A stretch of DNA of 64,000 bases from Pseudomonas oryzihabitans NBRC 102199 (GTDB lineage Bacteria; Pseudomonadota; Gammaproteobacteria; Pseudomonadales; Pseudomonadaceae): contig NZ_BBIT01000009.1 in NCBI RefSeq assembly GCF_000730625.1, positions 310,001 through 374,000 of the forward strand. Reading direction: 5' to 3'. How positions within the stretch are numbered: the first letter of the stretch is position 1; each line of letters begins with the position of its first letter. Of the stretch, positions 8,782 through 18,590 are shown in pieces. The notes under the pieces are model-generated. The model was not told the origin of the DNA. It was given only the letters and a program-made list of their open reading frames with translations, and made no database searches. A program made the translations under genes and the position numbers.

Positions 8782-10314
8782 TCAGAGACTGGGCAGCAGC
8801 CGCGGCGTGACCAGCCCGTTCAGGCAACCGCTGGCCAGTAGCGCGCTGGCCGCCTCGATGTCCGGGGCGAAGAAGCGGTCTTCCTGGTAGTAGGGCACCC
8901 TCTCGCGCAAGAGGCTGCGCGCCCTTTCCAGGCGTTCCGAACTCTTCAGGCCATGCCGGAAGTCCAGGCCCTGGCAGGCACCCAGCCACTCGATGGCGAG
9001 GATGCCGCGCACGTTCTCGGCCATGGCCCACAGTCGCTTGCCGGCATTGGGCGCCATGGACACATGGTCTTCCTGGTTGGCCGAGGTGGGCAGGCTGTCG
9101 ACGCTGGCCGGATGGGCCAGGGCCTTGTTGTCGCTGGCCAGGGCCGCGGCGGTGACCTGGGCGATCATGAAGCCGGAATTGACCCCGCCGTTCTCCACCA
9201 GGAAGGGCGGCAGCTGGGACATGTGCCGATCCATCATCAGCGAGATGCGCCGCTCCGACAGGGCGCCGATCTCGGCCAGGGCCAGGGCCAGGTTGTCGGC
9301 GGCCATGGCCACCGGCTCGGCGTGGAAGTTGCCGCCGGAGATGACGTCGCCCTCTTCCGCGAACACCAGCGGGTTGTCGGACACGGCGTTGGCTTCCACC
9401 TCCAGCACCTCGGCGGCCTGGCGCAACTGGGTCAGGCAGGCGCCCATCACCTGGGGCTGGCAGCGCAGCGAATAGGGATCCTGGACCTTGTCGCAATTGG
9501 CATGGGAGCGGGACACCTCGCTGCTGGCGGTGAGCAGCTCGCGATAGGCCGCGGCCACGTCGATCTGGCCACGCTGGCCCCGCGCGGCATGGATGCGCGC
9601 ATCGAAGGGCGCCCGGGAACCGAGCATGGCCTCGACGCTCAGGCCGCCGCAGACCGTGGCCGCAGCGAACAGGTCTTCACCTTCGAACAGCCCGCGCAAG
9701 GCATAGGCAGTGGACACCTGGGTGCCATTGAGCAGTGCCAGGCCCTCCTTGGCGGCCAGGGTCATGGGTTCGAGACCCGCGACCGCCAGCGCCTCACGCG
9801 CCGGCAGCCACTGGCCCTGGTAGCGCGCCTTGCTCTCGCCGATCAGCACCAGCGACATGTGCGCCAGCGGCGCCAGGTCACCCGAGGCCCCCACCGAGCC
9901 CTTGAGCGGAATGTGCGGATAGACCTCGGCATTGATCAGGGCGATCAGCGCCTCGATGACCTGGCGGCGAATGGCGGAGAAACCGCGAGCCAGACTGTTG
10001 ACCTTGAGCAGCATGATCAGCCGCACCAGGTCATCATCCAGCGCCTCGCCCACGCCGGCGGCGTGGGACAGCACCAGGGAGCGCTGCAGCTTTTCCAGAT
10101 CCGTCGGCGCAATCCGCGTCGAGGCCAGCAGGCCGAAGCCGGTGTTGATGCCATAGGCGGTCCGGCCTTCGGCCAGGATGCTTTCCACGCAGGCCACGCT
10201 GGCGTCGATGGCGGCATAAGCGGCGGGATCCAGCTCCATGCGCAGCGGCTGCAGATAGGCCTGGCGCAGCTGGGCCAGATCGAGGGTGCCGGGTTTCAGG
10301 ATAAGGGTGTTCAT
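8782..10314 (-). CDS. hutH: Histidine ammonia-lyase HutH
   Basis: A 510-residue lyase that removes ammonia from L-histidine to give trans-urocanate, the first step of histidine catabolism. The cofactor-forming tripeptide Ala143-Ser144-Gly145 sits in [14 protein letters not shown] and becomes the MIO group. [10 protein letters not shown] near residue 54 and ESKARYQG later are family signatures. Length equals the usual 505-515 residues. The ATG at 10314 lies 3 bp after the hutU stop, so translation is probably coupled. Confidence 0.97.
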   Translation of the reverse strand: MNTLILKPGTLDLAQLRQAYLQPLRMELDPAAYAAIDASVACVESILAEGRTAYGINTGFGLLASTRIAPTDLEKLQRSLVLSHAAGVGEALDDDLVRLIMLLKVNSLARGFSAIRRQVIEALIALINAEVYPHIPLKGSVGASGDLAPLAHMSLVLIGESKARYQGQWLPAREALAVAGLEPMTLAAKEGLALLNGTQVSTAYALRGLFEGEDLFAAATVCGGLSVEAMLGSRAPFDARIHAARGQRGQIDVAAAYRELLTASSEVSRSHANCDKVQDPYSLRCQPQVMGACLTQLRQAAEVLEVEANAVSDNPLVFAEEGDVISGGNFHAEPVAMAADNLALALAEIGALSERRISLMMDRHMSQLPPFLVENGGVNSGFMIAQVTAAALASDNKALAHPASVDSLPTSANQEDHVSMAPNAGKRLWAMAENVRGILAIEWLGACQGLDFRHGLKSSERLERARSLLRERVPYYQEDRFFAPDIEAASALLASGCLNGLVTPRLLPSL

Positions 10315-10317
10315 CGA

Positions 10318-11988
10318 TCAGACTCCTTTGCCGATCATGGGCAGATTCAGGCCCTGCTCGCGGGCGCAGTCGATGGCGATGTCATAGCCGGCGTCGGCGT
10401 GGCGCATCACCCCGGTGGCCGGATCGTTGTGCAGCACCCGGGCGATACGGGCGGCGGCGGCGTCGGTGCCGTCGCAGACGATGACCATCCCGGAATGCTG
10501 GGAGAAGCCCATCCCTACCCCGCCGCCGTGGTGCAGCGAGACCCAGGTGGCGCCGCTGGCGGTGTTGAGCAGGGCGTTCAGCAGCGGCCAATCGGAGACG
10601 GCATCGGAGCCGTCCCGCATGGCCTCGGTCTCGCGGTTGGGGCTGGATACCGAGCCGCTGTCCAGGTGGTCACGCCCGATGACGATGGGCGCCTTGAGTT
10701 CGCCGCTGCGCACCATCTCGTTGAAGGCCAGGCCCAGCTTGGCGCGCAGGCCCAGGCCGACCCAGCAGATGCGCGCCGGCAAGCCCTGGAAGGCGATGCG
10801 CTCGCGGGCCATGTCCAGCCAGCGGTGCAGGTGGGCGTCATCGGGGATCAGTTCCTTGACCTTGGCGTCGGTGCGATGGATGTCCCCGGCATCGCCCGAC
10901 AATGCGGCCCAGCGGAACGGACCGATGCCGCGGCAGAACAGCGGACGGATATAGGCCGGCACGAAGCCCGGGAAGGCGAAGGCATCGGCGACGCCGGCTT
11001 CCTGGGCCATCTGGCGGATGTTGTTACCGTAGTCGAAGGTGGGGACGCCCATCTTCTGGAAGTCGAGCATGGCCTGGACGTGCACGGCCATCGACTGCTT
11101 GGCCGCGGCGACCACGGCAGCCGGATCGGTCTGGGCGCGATCACGATACTGCTCCCAGCTCCAACCGGCCGGCAGGTAGCCATTGAGCGGATCGTGGGCG
11201 CTGGTCTGGTCGGTGACCATATCCGGGCGCACGCCGCGGCGGACCAGTTCCGGCAGGATCTCGGCGGCGTTGCCCAGCAGGGCGACGGAAACCGCGGCGC
11301 CGGCGGCGGTGTGCCGGGCGATGCGTGCCAGGGCGTCGTCCAGGTCGCTGGCCTGTTCGTCCACATAGCGGGTCTTGAGGCGGAAATCGATACGGCTCTG
11401 CTGGCACTCGATGTTCAGCGAACAGGCGCCGGCCAGGGTCGCGGCCAAGGGCTGGGCGCCGCCCATGCCACCGAGACCGGCGGTCAGCACCCAGCGGTCG
11501 CGCAGGTCACCCTGGTAGTGCTGGCGCCCGGCCTCGACAAAGGTCTCGTAGGTGCCCTGCACGATGCCCTGGCTGCCGATGTAGATCCAGCTGCCGGCGG
11601 TCATCTGACCGTACATGGCCAGGCCCTTGGCATCCAGTTCGTTGAAGTGCTCCCAGCTGGCCCAGTGCGGTACCAGGTTGGAGTTGGCGATCAGCACCCG
11701 CGGGGCATCGGCGTGGGTCTTGAACACCCCGACCGGCTTGCCCGATTGCACCAGCAGGGTTTCGTCGTCACCCAGCGCCTTGAGGCTCTCGACGATCCTG
11801 TCGTAGCACTCCCAGTTGCGCGCCGCGCGGCCGATGCCGCCGTAGACCACCAGCTCCTCGGGATTTTCCGCGACCTCGGGATCGAGATTGTTCATCAGCA
11901 TGCGCAGCGGCGCCTCGGTCAGCCAGCTCCTGGCATTGAGCTGGGTGCCGCGGGGGGCGCGAATCTCACCTTCACGAAAGCGGGTCAT
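10318..11988 (-). CDS. hutU: Urocanate hydratase HutU
   Basis: A 556-residue urocanase, the second enzyme of the pathway, converting urocanate to 4-imidazolone-5-propionate with tightly bound NAD+. The glycine-rich [15 protein letters not shown] segment (near residue 167) and the C-terminal [19 protein letters not shown] and [19 protein letters not shown] stretches are diagnostic. Length matches the family. The ATG at 11988 has GAGAGGAAG upstream. It lies 33 bp after hutG and 3 bp before hutH. Confidence 0.97.
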   Translation of the reverse strand: MTRFREGEIRAPRGTQLNARSWLTEAPLRMLMNNLDPEVAENPEELVVYGGIGRAARNWECYDRIVESLKALGDDETLLVQSGKPVGVFKTHADAPRVLIANSNLVPHWASWEHFNELDAKGLAMYGQMTAGSWIYIGSQGIVQGTYETFVEAGRQHYQGDLRDRWVLTAGLGGMGGAQPLAATLAGACSLNIECQQSRIDFRLKTRYVDEQASDLDDALARIARHTAAGAAVSVALLGNAAEILPELVRRGVRPDMVTDQTSAHDPLNGYLPAGWSWEQYRDRAQTDPAAVVAAAKQSMAVHVQAMLDFQKMGVPTFDYGNNIRQMAQEAGVADAFAFPGFVPAYIRPLFCRGIGPFRWAALSGDAGDIHRTDAKVKELIPDDAHLHRWLDMARERIAFQGLPARICWVGLGLRAKLGLAFNEMVRSGELKAPIVIGRDHLDSGSVSSPNRETEAMRDGSDAVSDWPLLNALLNTASGATWVSLHHGGGVGMGFSQHSGMVIVCDGTDAAAARIARVLHNDPATGVMRHADAGYDIAIDCAREQGLNLPMIGKGV

Positions 11989-12021
11989 GGGGTCTTCCTC
12001 TCTTGTTGTTCGCGGCAGGCC

Positions 12022-12966
12022 CTAGAGGTCCAGTGCCAGGGTATGGATCAGCCGCGCCGCGACCCGGGCCGTGCGGCCGTCCTGGTCGAGCGCGGGATTG
12101 AGTTCGGCCACGTCGGCCAGGCGCAACTTGCCGCTGGCCTTGAGCCGACGGATCAGCGGTTCCAACAGGGCGAGGCTGACGCCATGGGCGGCAGGCGCGC
12201 TGACCCCGGGCGCCTCGCCCGCGGGCAGCACATCCAGGTCGAAGGTGAGATAGAGGGCATCGCAGCCGGCGGCGAAGGCGTCCAGCTCGGCGCCGATGCG
12301 CTCCAGGCTGCCCTCGCGAATCTCGTGGTCTTCGCGGATCAACACATCCAGCTCGGCGGCACGCCTGAGCAGGGTGCGGGTATTGGCGGCCAGGCTCAGG
12401 CCCAGGCAGGCATAGCGAAAGGGCCAGTCGTGGCGGGCACAATGAGCGGCGATCTGGGCGAAGGGCGTACCTGAGGTGGGTCCCCGCGTCGGATCGCGCA
12501 GGTCCAGGTGGGCATCGAAATTGACGATGCCGATGCGCGGCTTGGGCAGCGTCTTGGCTAGGTGCAGCGCCAGGCCCGACCAGCTGGCCCAGGCCACCTC
12601 GTGACCGCCGCCCAGCACCAGCGCCAGATGACCGCCGTCCAGCAGACCGCGCACGGCCCCGGCCAGGCGCGTCTGAGCGCCTTCCAGATCACCGTCGGCG
12701 CAGCGGACATCACCGGCGTCATAGGCCGGGCCCTGCCGCTGCCAGGCGACATTGGCCAGGGCCCGCCGCAGGGCGACGGGACCCTCGGCAGCGCCCACGC
12801 GACCCTGGTTGCGCCGCACTCCCTCGTCGCAGGCGAAACCCAGCAGCGCCATACCCGGCGCGCTGTCCACGGCCAGCGGCTGGATGCACTGGTGCCAGCG
12901 CAAGGCGTCGGCTTCCGGATCGGTACGACCGGTCCAGCATTCCAGGGTCTGGCGATCAGCGAACAT
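12022..12966 (-). CDS. hutG: Formimidoylglutamase HutG (arginase family)
   Basis: A 314-residue ureohydrolase-fold enzyme. Manganese-ligand motifs are present: [20 protein letters not shown] and [10 protein letters not shown]. The first, with E-V-A-W after GGGH, is typical of HutG that hydrolyses N-formimidoyl-glutamate to glutamate and formamide. This is not the N-formylglutamate deformylase that is also called HutG in many pseudomonads. Start ATG 12966 has GGGGAGGTGCAGC before it and overlaps the hutI end by 11 bp; 52 in-frame codons further upstream are inside hutI and rejected. Confidence 0.93.
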   Translation of the reverse strand: MFADRQTLECWTGRTDPEADALRWHQCIQPLAVDSAPGMALLGFACDEGVRRNQGRVGAAEGPVALRRALANVAWQRQGPAYDAGDVRCADGDLEGAQTRLAGAVRGLLDGGHLALVLGGGHEVAWASWSGLALHLAKTLPKPRIGIVNFDAHLDLRDPTRGPTSGTPFAQIAAHCARHDWPFRYACLGLSLAANTRTLLRRAAELDVLIREDHEIREGSLERIGAELDAFAAGCDALYLTFDLDVLPAGEAPGVSAPAAHGVSLALLEPLIRRLKASGKLRLADVAELNPALDQDGRTARVAARLIHTLALDL

Positions 12967-14170
12967 GCTGCACCTCCCCGGCGAAGACGCGCTGCCGCAG
13001 GCGCCCCGGACGCACCTCATAGGCCAGCTCGGCCGGCTGACCGACGTCCCACAGGCAGAGATCCGCCGGGCCACCCACCTGGATGCGGCCCAGTTCCGGA
13101 CGCCCCAGGGCCTGGGCTGCATGGGCGGTCATGCCGGCCAGGGCTTCGCGGGGGGTCAGGCGAAACAGGGTGCAGCCCAGGTGCGCGATCAGGGTCGGCA
13201 GATAGAGCGGCGAGGTGCCGGGGTTGGCGTCACTGGCCAGGGCCATGGGCACCCCGTACCGACGGAGCAATTCCACCGGCGGATGCTGGGTTTCGCCCAG
13301 CATCAGGAAGGCGCCGGGCAGGAGCACGGCGACGGTACCGGCGGCGGCCAGGGCACGTACCCCGGCTTCGTCGAGATACTCCACGTGATCCGCCGACAAG
13401 GCGCCCAGCCGCGCGGCCAGAGCGCTGCCACCCAGGTTGGACAGCTGCTCGGCATGGGCCTTGATCGGCAGACCGTGCTCGCGCGCCGCCAGAAATACCC
13501 GCTCGCACTGGGCCGTCGAAAAGGCGATGCCCTCGCAGAAGACGTCCACCGCATCGGCCAGACCCTCGGCCACCGCGGCCGGAATCATCTCCCGACAGAC
13601 CAGATCGACGTAGCCCTCGGCATCGCCCTGGAATTCCGGGGGTACGGCATGGGCACCCAGCAGCGTGGTGATCACCCGTACCGGCAGCGCCTCGCCCAGA
13701 CGCCGAGCGACCCGCAATAGCTTGAGTTCGTCGGCCACCGTCAGGCCATAGCCGGACTTGATCTCCACGGTGGTGACGCCCCCGTCGATCAGCGTCCGCA
13801 AGCGCGGTCGGGCAACGGCGAAGAGTTCTGCCTCGCTGGCCGCCCGCGTCGCACGCACCGTGCCGAGGATGCCACCACCGGCCCGGGCGATCTCGGCATA
13901 GCTCGTCCCTTCCAGCCGCTGCTCGAATTCCCCGGCACGCTGGCCGGCATGGACCAGATGGGTATGGCAATCCACCAGCCCGGGCGTCAGCACCCCGCCT
14001 TTCCCGGCCAGTTCGGCCCCCTCGCCCTGCGCGGCCTGGAAGTCGGCTTCCGGCCAGAGTCCGACAATGCGGCCAGCCTCCACCCGCACGGCCATGGGCG
14101 TGGGCCAGGTCTGGAGGCCATCGAACAGGGTGACATGGCGCCAGAGCAGCGCTTGGGTAGCGACGGACAT
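12956..14170 (-). CDS. hutI: Imidazolonepropionase HutI
   Basis: A 404-residue amidohydrolase that opens imidazolone propionate to formimidoylglutamate, third step of the pathway. Metal and catalytic motifs: [11 protein letters not shown] near residue 68, EIKSGYGL near 137, HAEQLSN near 240 and SDANPGTSP near 313. First gene of the leftward hut operon; GGAGAGGTCACC precedes the ATG at 14170. A perfect palindrome matching HutC sites lies 17-30 bp upstream. Confidence 0.97.
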   Translation of the reverse strand: MSVATQALLWRHVTLFDGLQTWPTPMAVRVEAGRIVGLWPEADFQAAQGEGAELAGKGGVLTPGLVDCHTHLVHAGQRAGEFEQRLEGTSYAEIARAGGGILGTVRATRAASEAELFAVARPRLRTLIDGGVTTVEIKSGYGLTVADELKLLRVARRLGEALPVRVITTLLGAHAVPPEFQGDAEGYVDLVCREMIPAAVAEGLADAVDVFCEGIAFSTAQCERVFLAAREHGLPIKAHAEQLSNLGGSALAARLGALSADHVEYLDEAGVRALAAAGTVAVLLPGAFLMLGETQHPPVELLRRYGVPMALASDANPGTSPLYLPTLIAHLGCTLFRLTPREALAGMTAHAAQALGRPELGRIQVGGPADLCLWDVGQPAELAYEVRPGRLRQRVFAGEVQHVR

Positions 14171-14186
14171 GGTGACCTCTCCGGTT

Positions 14187-14200
14187 AATGTATATACATT
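14187..14200. promoter_or_regulatory. HutC operator upstream of hutI
   Basis: The perfect 14-bp palindrome AATGTATATACATT contains TGTA-N2-TACA, the core reported for HutC in Pseudomonas. It lies immediately upstream of the hutI ribosome-binding site, where bound repressor would block transcription of the operon. Confidence 0.8.
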
Positions 14201-14314
14201 TAATCCAGAGTCGATCCCTCGTCAAGCACATGGAGTTGCTCCCTACCTGTGGCGCACGCAGAATGCTGATAGCGATGCTACGGAAGCTCAGCACCAGAGA
14301 AAGGCGATACTCAT

Positions 14315-14328
14315 TTTGTATAGACAAT
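14315..14328. promoter_or_regulatory. Possible second, imperfect HutC-like site
   Basis: TTGTATAGACAA resembles the TGTA-N2-TACA core with one half-site change (TGTATAGACA). It lies about 145 bp upstream of hutI, in the AT-richest part of the gap. It could be an auxiliary site; match quality is modest. Confidence 0.4.
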
Positions 14329-14490
14329 AAGAAATAGCGGAGACGCAAGAGTGGGTCGCCTGTTGCCACGACCCAGCGAAGGCCGGCCTAACTAGGGCTC
14401 TATCTTGAAAATAACCACGGTCAGCGTCGCCTCTACTTCTACAAGCAGGTGCGACAGCTGATGGCGATCTTGCCCGGACTGATAGAGCTG

Positions 14491-14880
14491 CCTGCTCGAA
14501 CACCCCCTCTCCCCGCGAGAGAGGGTTGGGGTGAGGGCGAACTTCGCCACGCAGTCCCAGTGGAAAAGGCTGCGCCGTTTTCCACGCTACAGCACTGCAG
14601 GTAGGCGTTTCGGAGACAGAGCTGAACGCCTGCTCGAACACCCCCTCTCCCCGCGGGAGAGGGCTGGGGTGAGGCAACCCTCGCCACGCAGTCCCGGTGG
14701 AAAAGGCTGCGCCGTTTTCCATCCTACGGCGCTGCAGGTAGGCGTTTCGGAGATAGCGCTGAACGCCTGCTCGGACTCCCCCTCTCCCCGCGGGAGAGGG
14801 CTGGGGTGAGGGCGACACTCGCCACGCAGTCCCGGTGGAAAAGGCTGCGCCGTTTTCCACGCTACAGCGCTGGAGGCAGG
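14491..14880. repeat. Tandem array of three ~137-bp palindrome-rich repeats
   Basis: Direct copies begin at 14491, 14629 and 14766 (spacings 138 and 137 bp). Each holds a CCCTCTCCC/GGGAGAGGG-type hairpin with GGGTGAGGG, then a palindrome with arms GTGGAAAA/TTTTCCAC around GGCTGCGCCG, then GCAGGTAGGCGTTTCGGAGA. The first hairpin is slightly degenerate. It occupies the right half of the 746-bp gap between hutI and the transglutaminase-like gene; the left half holds the HutC sites and a possible coding remnant. Confidence 0.85.
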
Positions 14881-14916
14881 TGTTTCATAGCTGGAATGCT
14901 TGCCAAGCCAAGCACG

Positions 14917-15798
14917 CTACAGCGGCGTCACCGTCACCTCGACCACCGGATCGTGGTCGCCGCCGCCGAGGATCACCCCGCGCAGCGGCGAGACGTCGGT
15001 GAAGTCGCGCCCCCAGGCCAGGGTGATGTGCTCCAGGTCCGGCAGCACATCGTTGGTGGGATCGAAGTCGACCCAGCCCAGCAGCGGGCAATGCACGCTG
15101 ACCCAGGCGTGGGAGGCGTCGGCACCGATCAGCCGCGGCTTGCCCGGCGGCGGCCGGGTCAGCAGATAGCCACTGACATAGCGCGCCACCAGCCCCAGGG
15201 CGCGCAGGCAGGCCAGCATCAGGTGGGCGAAGTCCTGGCAGACGCCATGGCGATGCTCCAGCACCTCGCGCAGCGGCGTCGCCACCTGGGTGGCGGTGGC
15301 GTCGAAGCGGAATTCGCGGTGGACTTTTTCCATCAGCGCCCGGCAGCCCAGCAGCAGGGGGCGGCCCGGTGGGAAGCAGTCCTCGGCAAAACGGGCGAAG
15401 ATGCCGTCCAGGGGCACCGCCGGGGATTCGAAGCGGAAGTGATGGACGTCCAGCGGCACCCGGTCCGCGGGATAGCGCAGGCCATCGCGCACCTGTTCCC
15501 AGGGGGGCGAATCCGCCAGCCCGAGACCGGCGCGGGAGTCCACTTCCACCTCCAGCTCGGTGCCGACATAGAGTTCGTCGTGGGGCCGCTCGAAGGACAG
15601 CCGGGTCAGCGGATTGCCGAAGGCGTCCCAGGCGTCCTGGCGCTGGGTCGGCTGCGGCAGGATCACCAGTTGCCGGGACAGGCAGCGCTGCCAGGCGCAG
15701 TCGCGCGGCAACAGGTGCAGCAGCTGCTGCGACAGCGACACCGGCGCCTCGTAGCGATAGTGGGTGTCGTGCTGGATGCGATAGCGAACCTGATTCAT
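14917..15798 (-). CDS. Transglutaminase-like cysteine protease-fold protein
   Basis: A 293-residue protein of COG1305 type. An N-terminal beta domain (bacterial transglutaminase N-terminal region, residues 1-90) is followed by a papain-like core with the full triad: Cys187 in HGVCQDFAH, His230 in DASHAWV and Asp246 in VDFDPTND. Such proteins form or cleave amide bonds; no substrate is known. Its ATG (15798) overlaps the TGA of the upstream ATP-grasp/alpha-E gene as TGATG, implying translational coupling and joint function. The upstream in-frame extension lies in the other gene and is rejected. Confidence 0.88.
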   Translation of the reverse strand: MNQVRYRIQHDTHYRYEAPVSLSQQLLHLLPRDCAWQRCLSRQLVILPQPTQRQDAWDAFGNPLTRLSFERPHDELYVGTELEVEVDSRAGLGLADSPPWEQVRDGLRYPADRVPLDVHHFRFESPAVPLDGIFARFAEDCFPPGRPLLLGCRALMEKVHREFRFDATATQVATPLREVLEHRHGVCQDFAHLMLACLRALGLVARYVSGYLLTRPPPGKPRLIGADASHAWVSVHCPLLGWVDFDPTNDVLPDLEHITLAWGRDFTDVSPLRGVILGGGDHDPVVEVTVTPL

Positions 15799-18278
15799 CA
15801 CATGGACACCGTGCGCTGGCTGACGGCATCGACATGGGCGAAGCAGCGATAGATGACCCGTTCGGACAGCTGGCTGCTGGCCTCGGCGATCTGTCGCAGC
15901 AGGCGCGCCAGGCCCTGCTGCACCTCGACCCGGCCGGCGTCGCCGAACAGGGTGTTCTCCAGGGTGCCGAGGTCGAAGCGGCGCAGGCGGTCGTAGGTAT
16001 CGTGCAATGCCGGATCGCGGGGCAGGCCGTAATAGCGTTCCAGGTGCTCCACGGCGTTGATCAGCGCATGCAGCTGGAAACGGATCGAATAGGGGTTGTG
16101 CTCGTGCAGCATCAGCAGGTCCAGCACCGGGATCAGCTGGGGCGCCGCCTGATAGCGCGAGCGATAGGTGATGATGCTGTTGCCCAGCTCCAGTAGCCAT
16201 TCCAGGCCCGCCGCGTCCCAGGTGGCGCCGCCTTCGAGGAAGTGCGCCAGGCTGCCGGCGAGGAATTGCACCCGTTCGATGCGCCGGCCGATCATCAGAA
16301 AGCGCCAGCTCTCGTCGTGGGTCATGTCGTCGAAGGTGAAGCCGGCCACCGCCGCCAGCGCCATCACCAGGCGGTTGAGACTCTGCAGCGCTTCGCCCGG
16401 CTCGCTGCCGACCTGGCCCAGGCCATGGGCCTCGCGCTCCACCTCGCGGATGGCGCGCCAGTTCTCCGGCGACAGCCGGCCGCGGACCTGGGCCGCAGCC
16501 CAGTGCAGCCGTTGCAGATTGGCGCCCAGGCCGCTGGGAAAGTCGCCCGGCCCCAGGGCGGCATGCAGCTGCTCCGCCAGCCGGCCGCCCGCGGGCAGCA
16601 ATTCCAGGGCCGTGGCCAGATCGATGGCCGACTGCACCGCCGGCCCGCCGTCGTCGGCGTCCAGGTAGCGACTCAGGACGATCCGCAGCAGGCGCGCGGC
16701 ATCCTCGCAGCGCTCGCTGTAGCGACCGTACCAGAACAGATTCTCGGCGGTGCGCGAGGGCAGGAAGGGGTCCTTGCGCACCAGGTCGCGCACCCCCAGC
16801 ACCCGCGCCCCGGGCACCTCAGCGGCGCCGCGACTGCCGCCCAGCACCCAGGTGTCCTTGCTCGACCCGCCGCGCTGCATGGACACCACCGCGGCGCCTT
16901 CATGAGCGACCCGGGTCAGCCCACCGGGCATCACCCAGTAGCCGTCTTCGCTGGCCACCGCATAGACGCGCATGCCGATGGCCCGCGACTGCAGACTGCT
17001 GCCCTGCCAGACTGGCGCCTGGGACAGCTGGATGCGTTCCTGGGCCACATAGGCGTGGGGCGTGGCCAGGATGCGCGCGCGCAGTTCGGCCAGCCCCGCG
17101 GCATCCAGGGCCTTGCCGAACACCGGCTCGAAGCCCTGGGCCGGATAGGCCGGCTTGATCACCAGCTCCGCCAGCCGCGCCAGGGCCGCTTCGCGCACCG
17201 GCGTCTCCCCGCACCACCAGGTGGCGACGGAAGGCAGTGCCAGGGTCTCGCCCAGCAGGGCCTGGCAGACACCGGGCAGAAAGCCCAGCAGGCCGGGCGA
17301 CTCCAGCAAGCCGCTGCCCAGGGCATTGGCCATGATGACATTGCCCTGGCGCACCGCTTCCAGAAGGCCGGGTACGCCCAGCGCCGAATCGGTGCGCAAT
17401 TCCAGCGGATCGCAGAAGTCGTCGTCCAGCCGGCGGAACACCGCATGGACGCGCCTCAGCCCGCTCAGGGTCTTGAGATAGAGGCAGGCGTCGCGCACCG
17501 TGAGGTCCTGGCCTTCCACCAGCGGAAAGCCCAGTTGCCGCGCCTGGTAGAGGTGCTCGAAGTAGGTCTCGTTGTAGCGCCCCGGCGTCAGCAGCACCGC
17601 CAGCGGCGCCTCCTCGCCGGTGTCCAGGCCCGTGCTCAGGGTGCGTTGCAGCGCCTGGAAGTAGCCGTTGAGCGGCTGGACCTGCAGATCGCGGTGCAAC
17701 TCGGGAAAGGCCCGCGCGACGATGTGGCGGTTCTCCAGGGCATAGCCGGCGCCGGACGGCGCCTGGGTGCGATCGGCCAGCACCCACCAGCGGCCATCGG
17801 GCGCCCGCGCCAGATCCACCGCGTAGACGTGCAGCCAGGTATCGCCCGGCGGACGCAGCCCCTGGCAAGCCCAGAGAAAGTTGTTGTGCCCGAACACCAG
17901 CTCCGGCGGCAGCAGCCGCTCGTGCAGCAGGCGCTGCTCGCCATAGAGATCGCCCAGCACCCGATTCAGCAGGCGCGCCCGCTGCGCCACGCCGGCGGCC
18001 AGGGGCGCCCACTCCTCCGCCGAGATCAGCTGGGGCAAGAGGTCCAGGGCCCAGGGCCGATCGCTGCCCTTGGGATCGGCGTAGACGTTGTAGGTCACGC
18101 CGTTTTCCTGGATCTGCCGGGCGATCAGGGCCTGGCGCTGATCGAGCTGGGCGGGTCGCAGCCCGGCCAGGTGCCCGTAGAAGCGCCGCCAGGGCGGCCG
18201 CATGCCGCCCCGCGGACTCCAGAGTTCGTGGTAGCTGCCGGTCATGTCGCTGGCATTGCGGGAAGCGTTCGGGGGCAT
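15798..18278 (-). CDS. Circularly permuted ATP-grasp / alpha-E fusion protein
   Basis: About 826 residues. The N-terminal half (to roughly residue 480) is a circularly permuted ATP-grasp domain (COG2308 type; note SYHELWSPRG near the start, GYALENRHIVARAFPEL and TPGRYNETYFEHLYQAR), and the C-terminal third is an alpha-E helical domain (COG2307; FWYGRYSERCEDAARLLR, RRIERVQFLA). Predictions from comparative genomics see these as peptide or amide ligases with the alpha-E protein as partner; nothing is proven. Starts at ATG 18278 or 18245 are both possible: neither has a strong ribosome site. The frame upstream of 18278 looks non-coding. Coupled to the transglutaminase-like gene. Confidence 0.86.
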   Translation of the reverse strand: MPPNASRNASDMTGSYHELWSPRGGMRPPWRRFYGHLAGLRPAQLDQRQALIARQIQENGVTYNVYADPKGSDRPWALDLLPQLISAEEWAPLAAGVAQRARLLNRVLGDLYGEQRLLHERLLPPELVFGHNNFLWACQGLRPPGDTWLHVYAVDLARAPDGRWWVLADRTQAPSGAGYALENRHIVARAFPELHRDLQVQPLNGYFQALQRTLSTGLDTGEEAPLAVLLTPGRYNETYFEHLYQARQLGFPLVEGQDLTVRDACLYLKTLSGLRRVHAVFRRLDDDFCDPLELRTDSALGVPGLLEAVRQGNVIMANALGSGLLESPGLLGFLPGVCQALLGETLALPSVATWWCGETPVREAALARLAELVIKPAYPAQGFEPVFGKALDAAGLAELRARILATPHAYVAQERIQLSQAPVWQGSSLQSRAIGMRVYAVASEDGYWVMPGGLTRVAHEGAAVVSMQRGGSSKDTWVLGGSRGAAEVPGARVLGVRDLVRKDPFLPSRTAENLFWYGRYSERCEDAARLLRIVLSRYLDADDGGPAVQSAIDLATALELLPAGGRLAEQLHAALGPGDFPSGLGANLQRLHWAAAQVRGRLSPENWRAIREVEREAHGLGQVGSEPGEALQSLNRLVMALAAVAGFTFDDMTHDESWRFLMIGRRIERVQFLAGSLAHFLEGGATWDAAGLEWLLELGNSIITYRSRYQAAPQLIPVLDLLMLHEHNPYSIRFQLHALINAVEHLERYYGLPRDPALHDTYDRLRRFDLGTLENTLFGDAGRVEVQQGLARLLRQIAEASSQLSERVIYRCFAHVDAVSQRTVSM

Positions 18279-18590
18279 GGTCAAGGGACGGCTGACAGGG
18301 TACGGAAGCGGATTCGGACGGCGCGCAGCGGCGGGGGCGCCGCAACGCCCGCGCCCGTTTCGATGGTCACTAGGGTAGTGGTGTGGCTCGGGATGCGCCA
18401 CCGCAAACGCGGGCCACCGCGGCCAGCGGAGCGTCAGCGGTTGCCGGGACCGATCCCAGAGCCTTCGCCGGTCGTCCCAGGCGACGAACAACCCGGAACT
18501 CCAGGGTCTGGCCGCTCTACTAATTCGCTAGCAAGACGCCGGCGCTCCGCCGGCGTCCGACGCGGCCGCTCTCGCCAGGTATCAGCCCCC
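18279..18590. other. Divergent intergenic region with a 10-bp perfect hairpin
   Basis: This 312-bp gap separates the divergent ATP-grasp/alpha-E and metallopeptidase genes, so it must carry both promoters. The one clear structure is a hairpin with arms GACGCCGGCG (18535-18544) and CGCCGGCGTC (18548-18557), loop CTC, 34 bp before the peptidase start; it could sit in the leader and affect translation. No confident -35/-10 pair or known operator was recognised. Confidence 0.5.

Noticed and set aside
8953-12474. A 1173-codon open frame antisense to hutH, hutU and hutG.
   Set aside because: High GC makes long shadow frames; its protein is Gly/Gln/His-rich without family motifs, while the opposite strand encodes complete enzymes.
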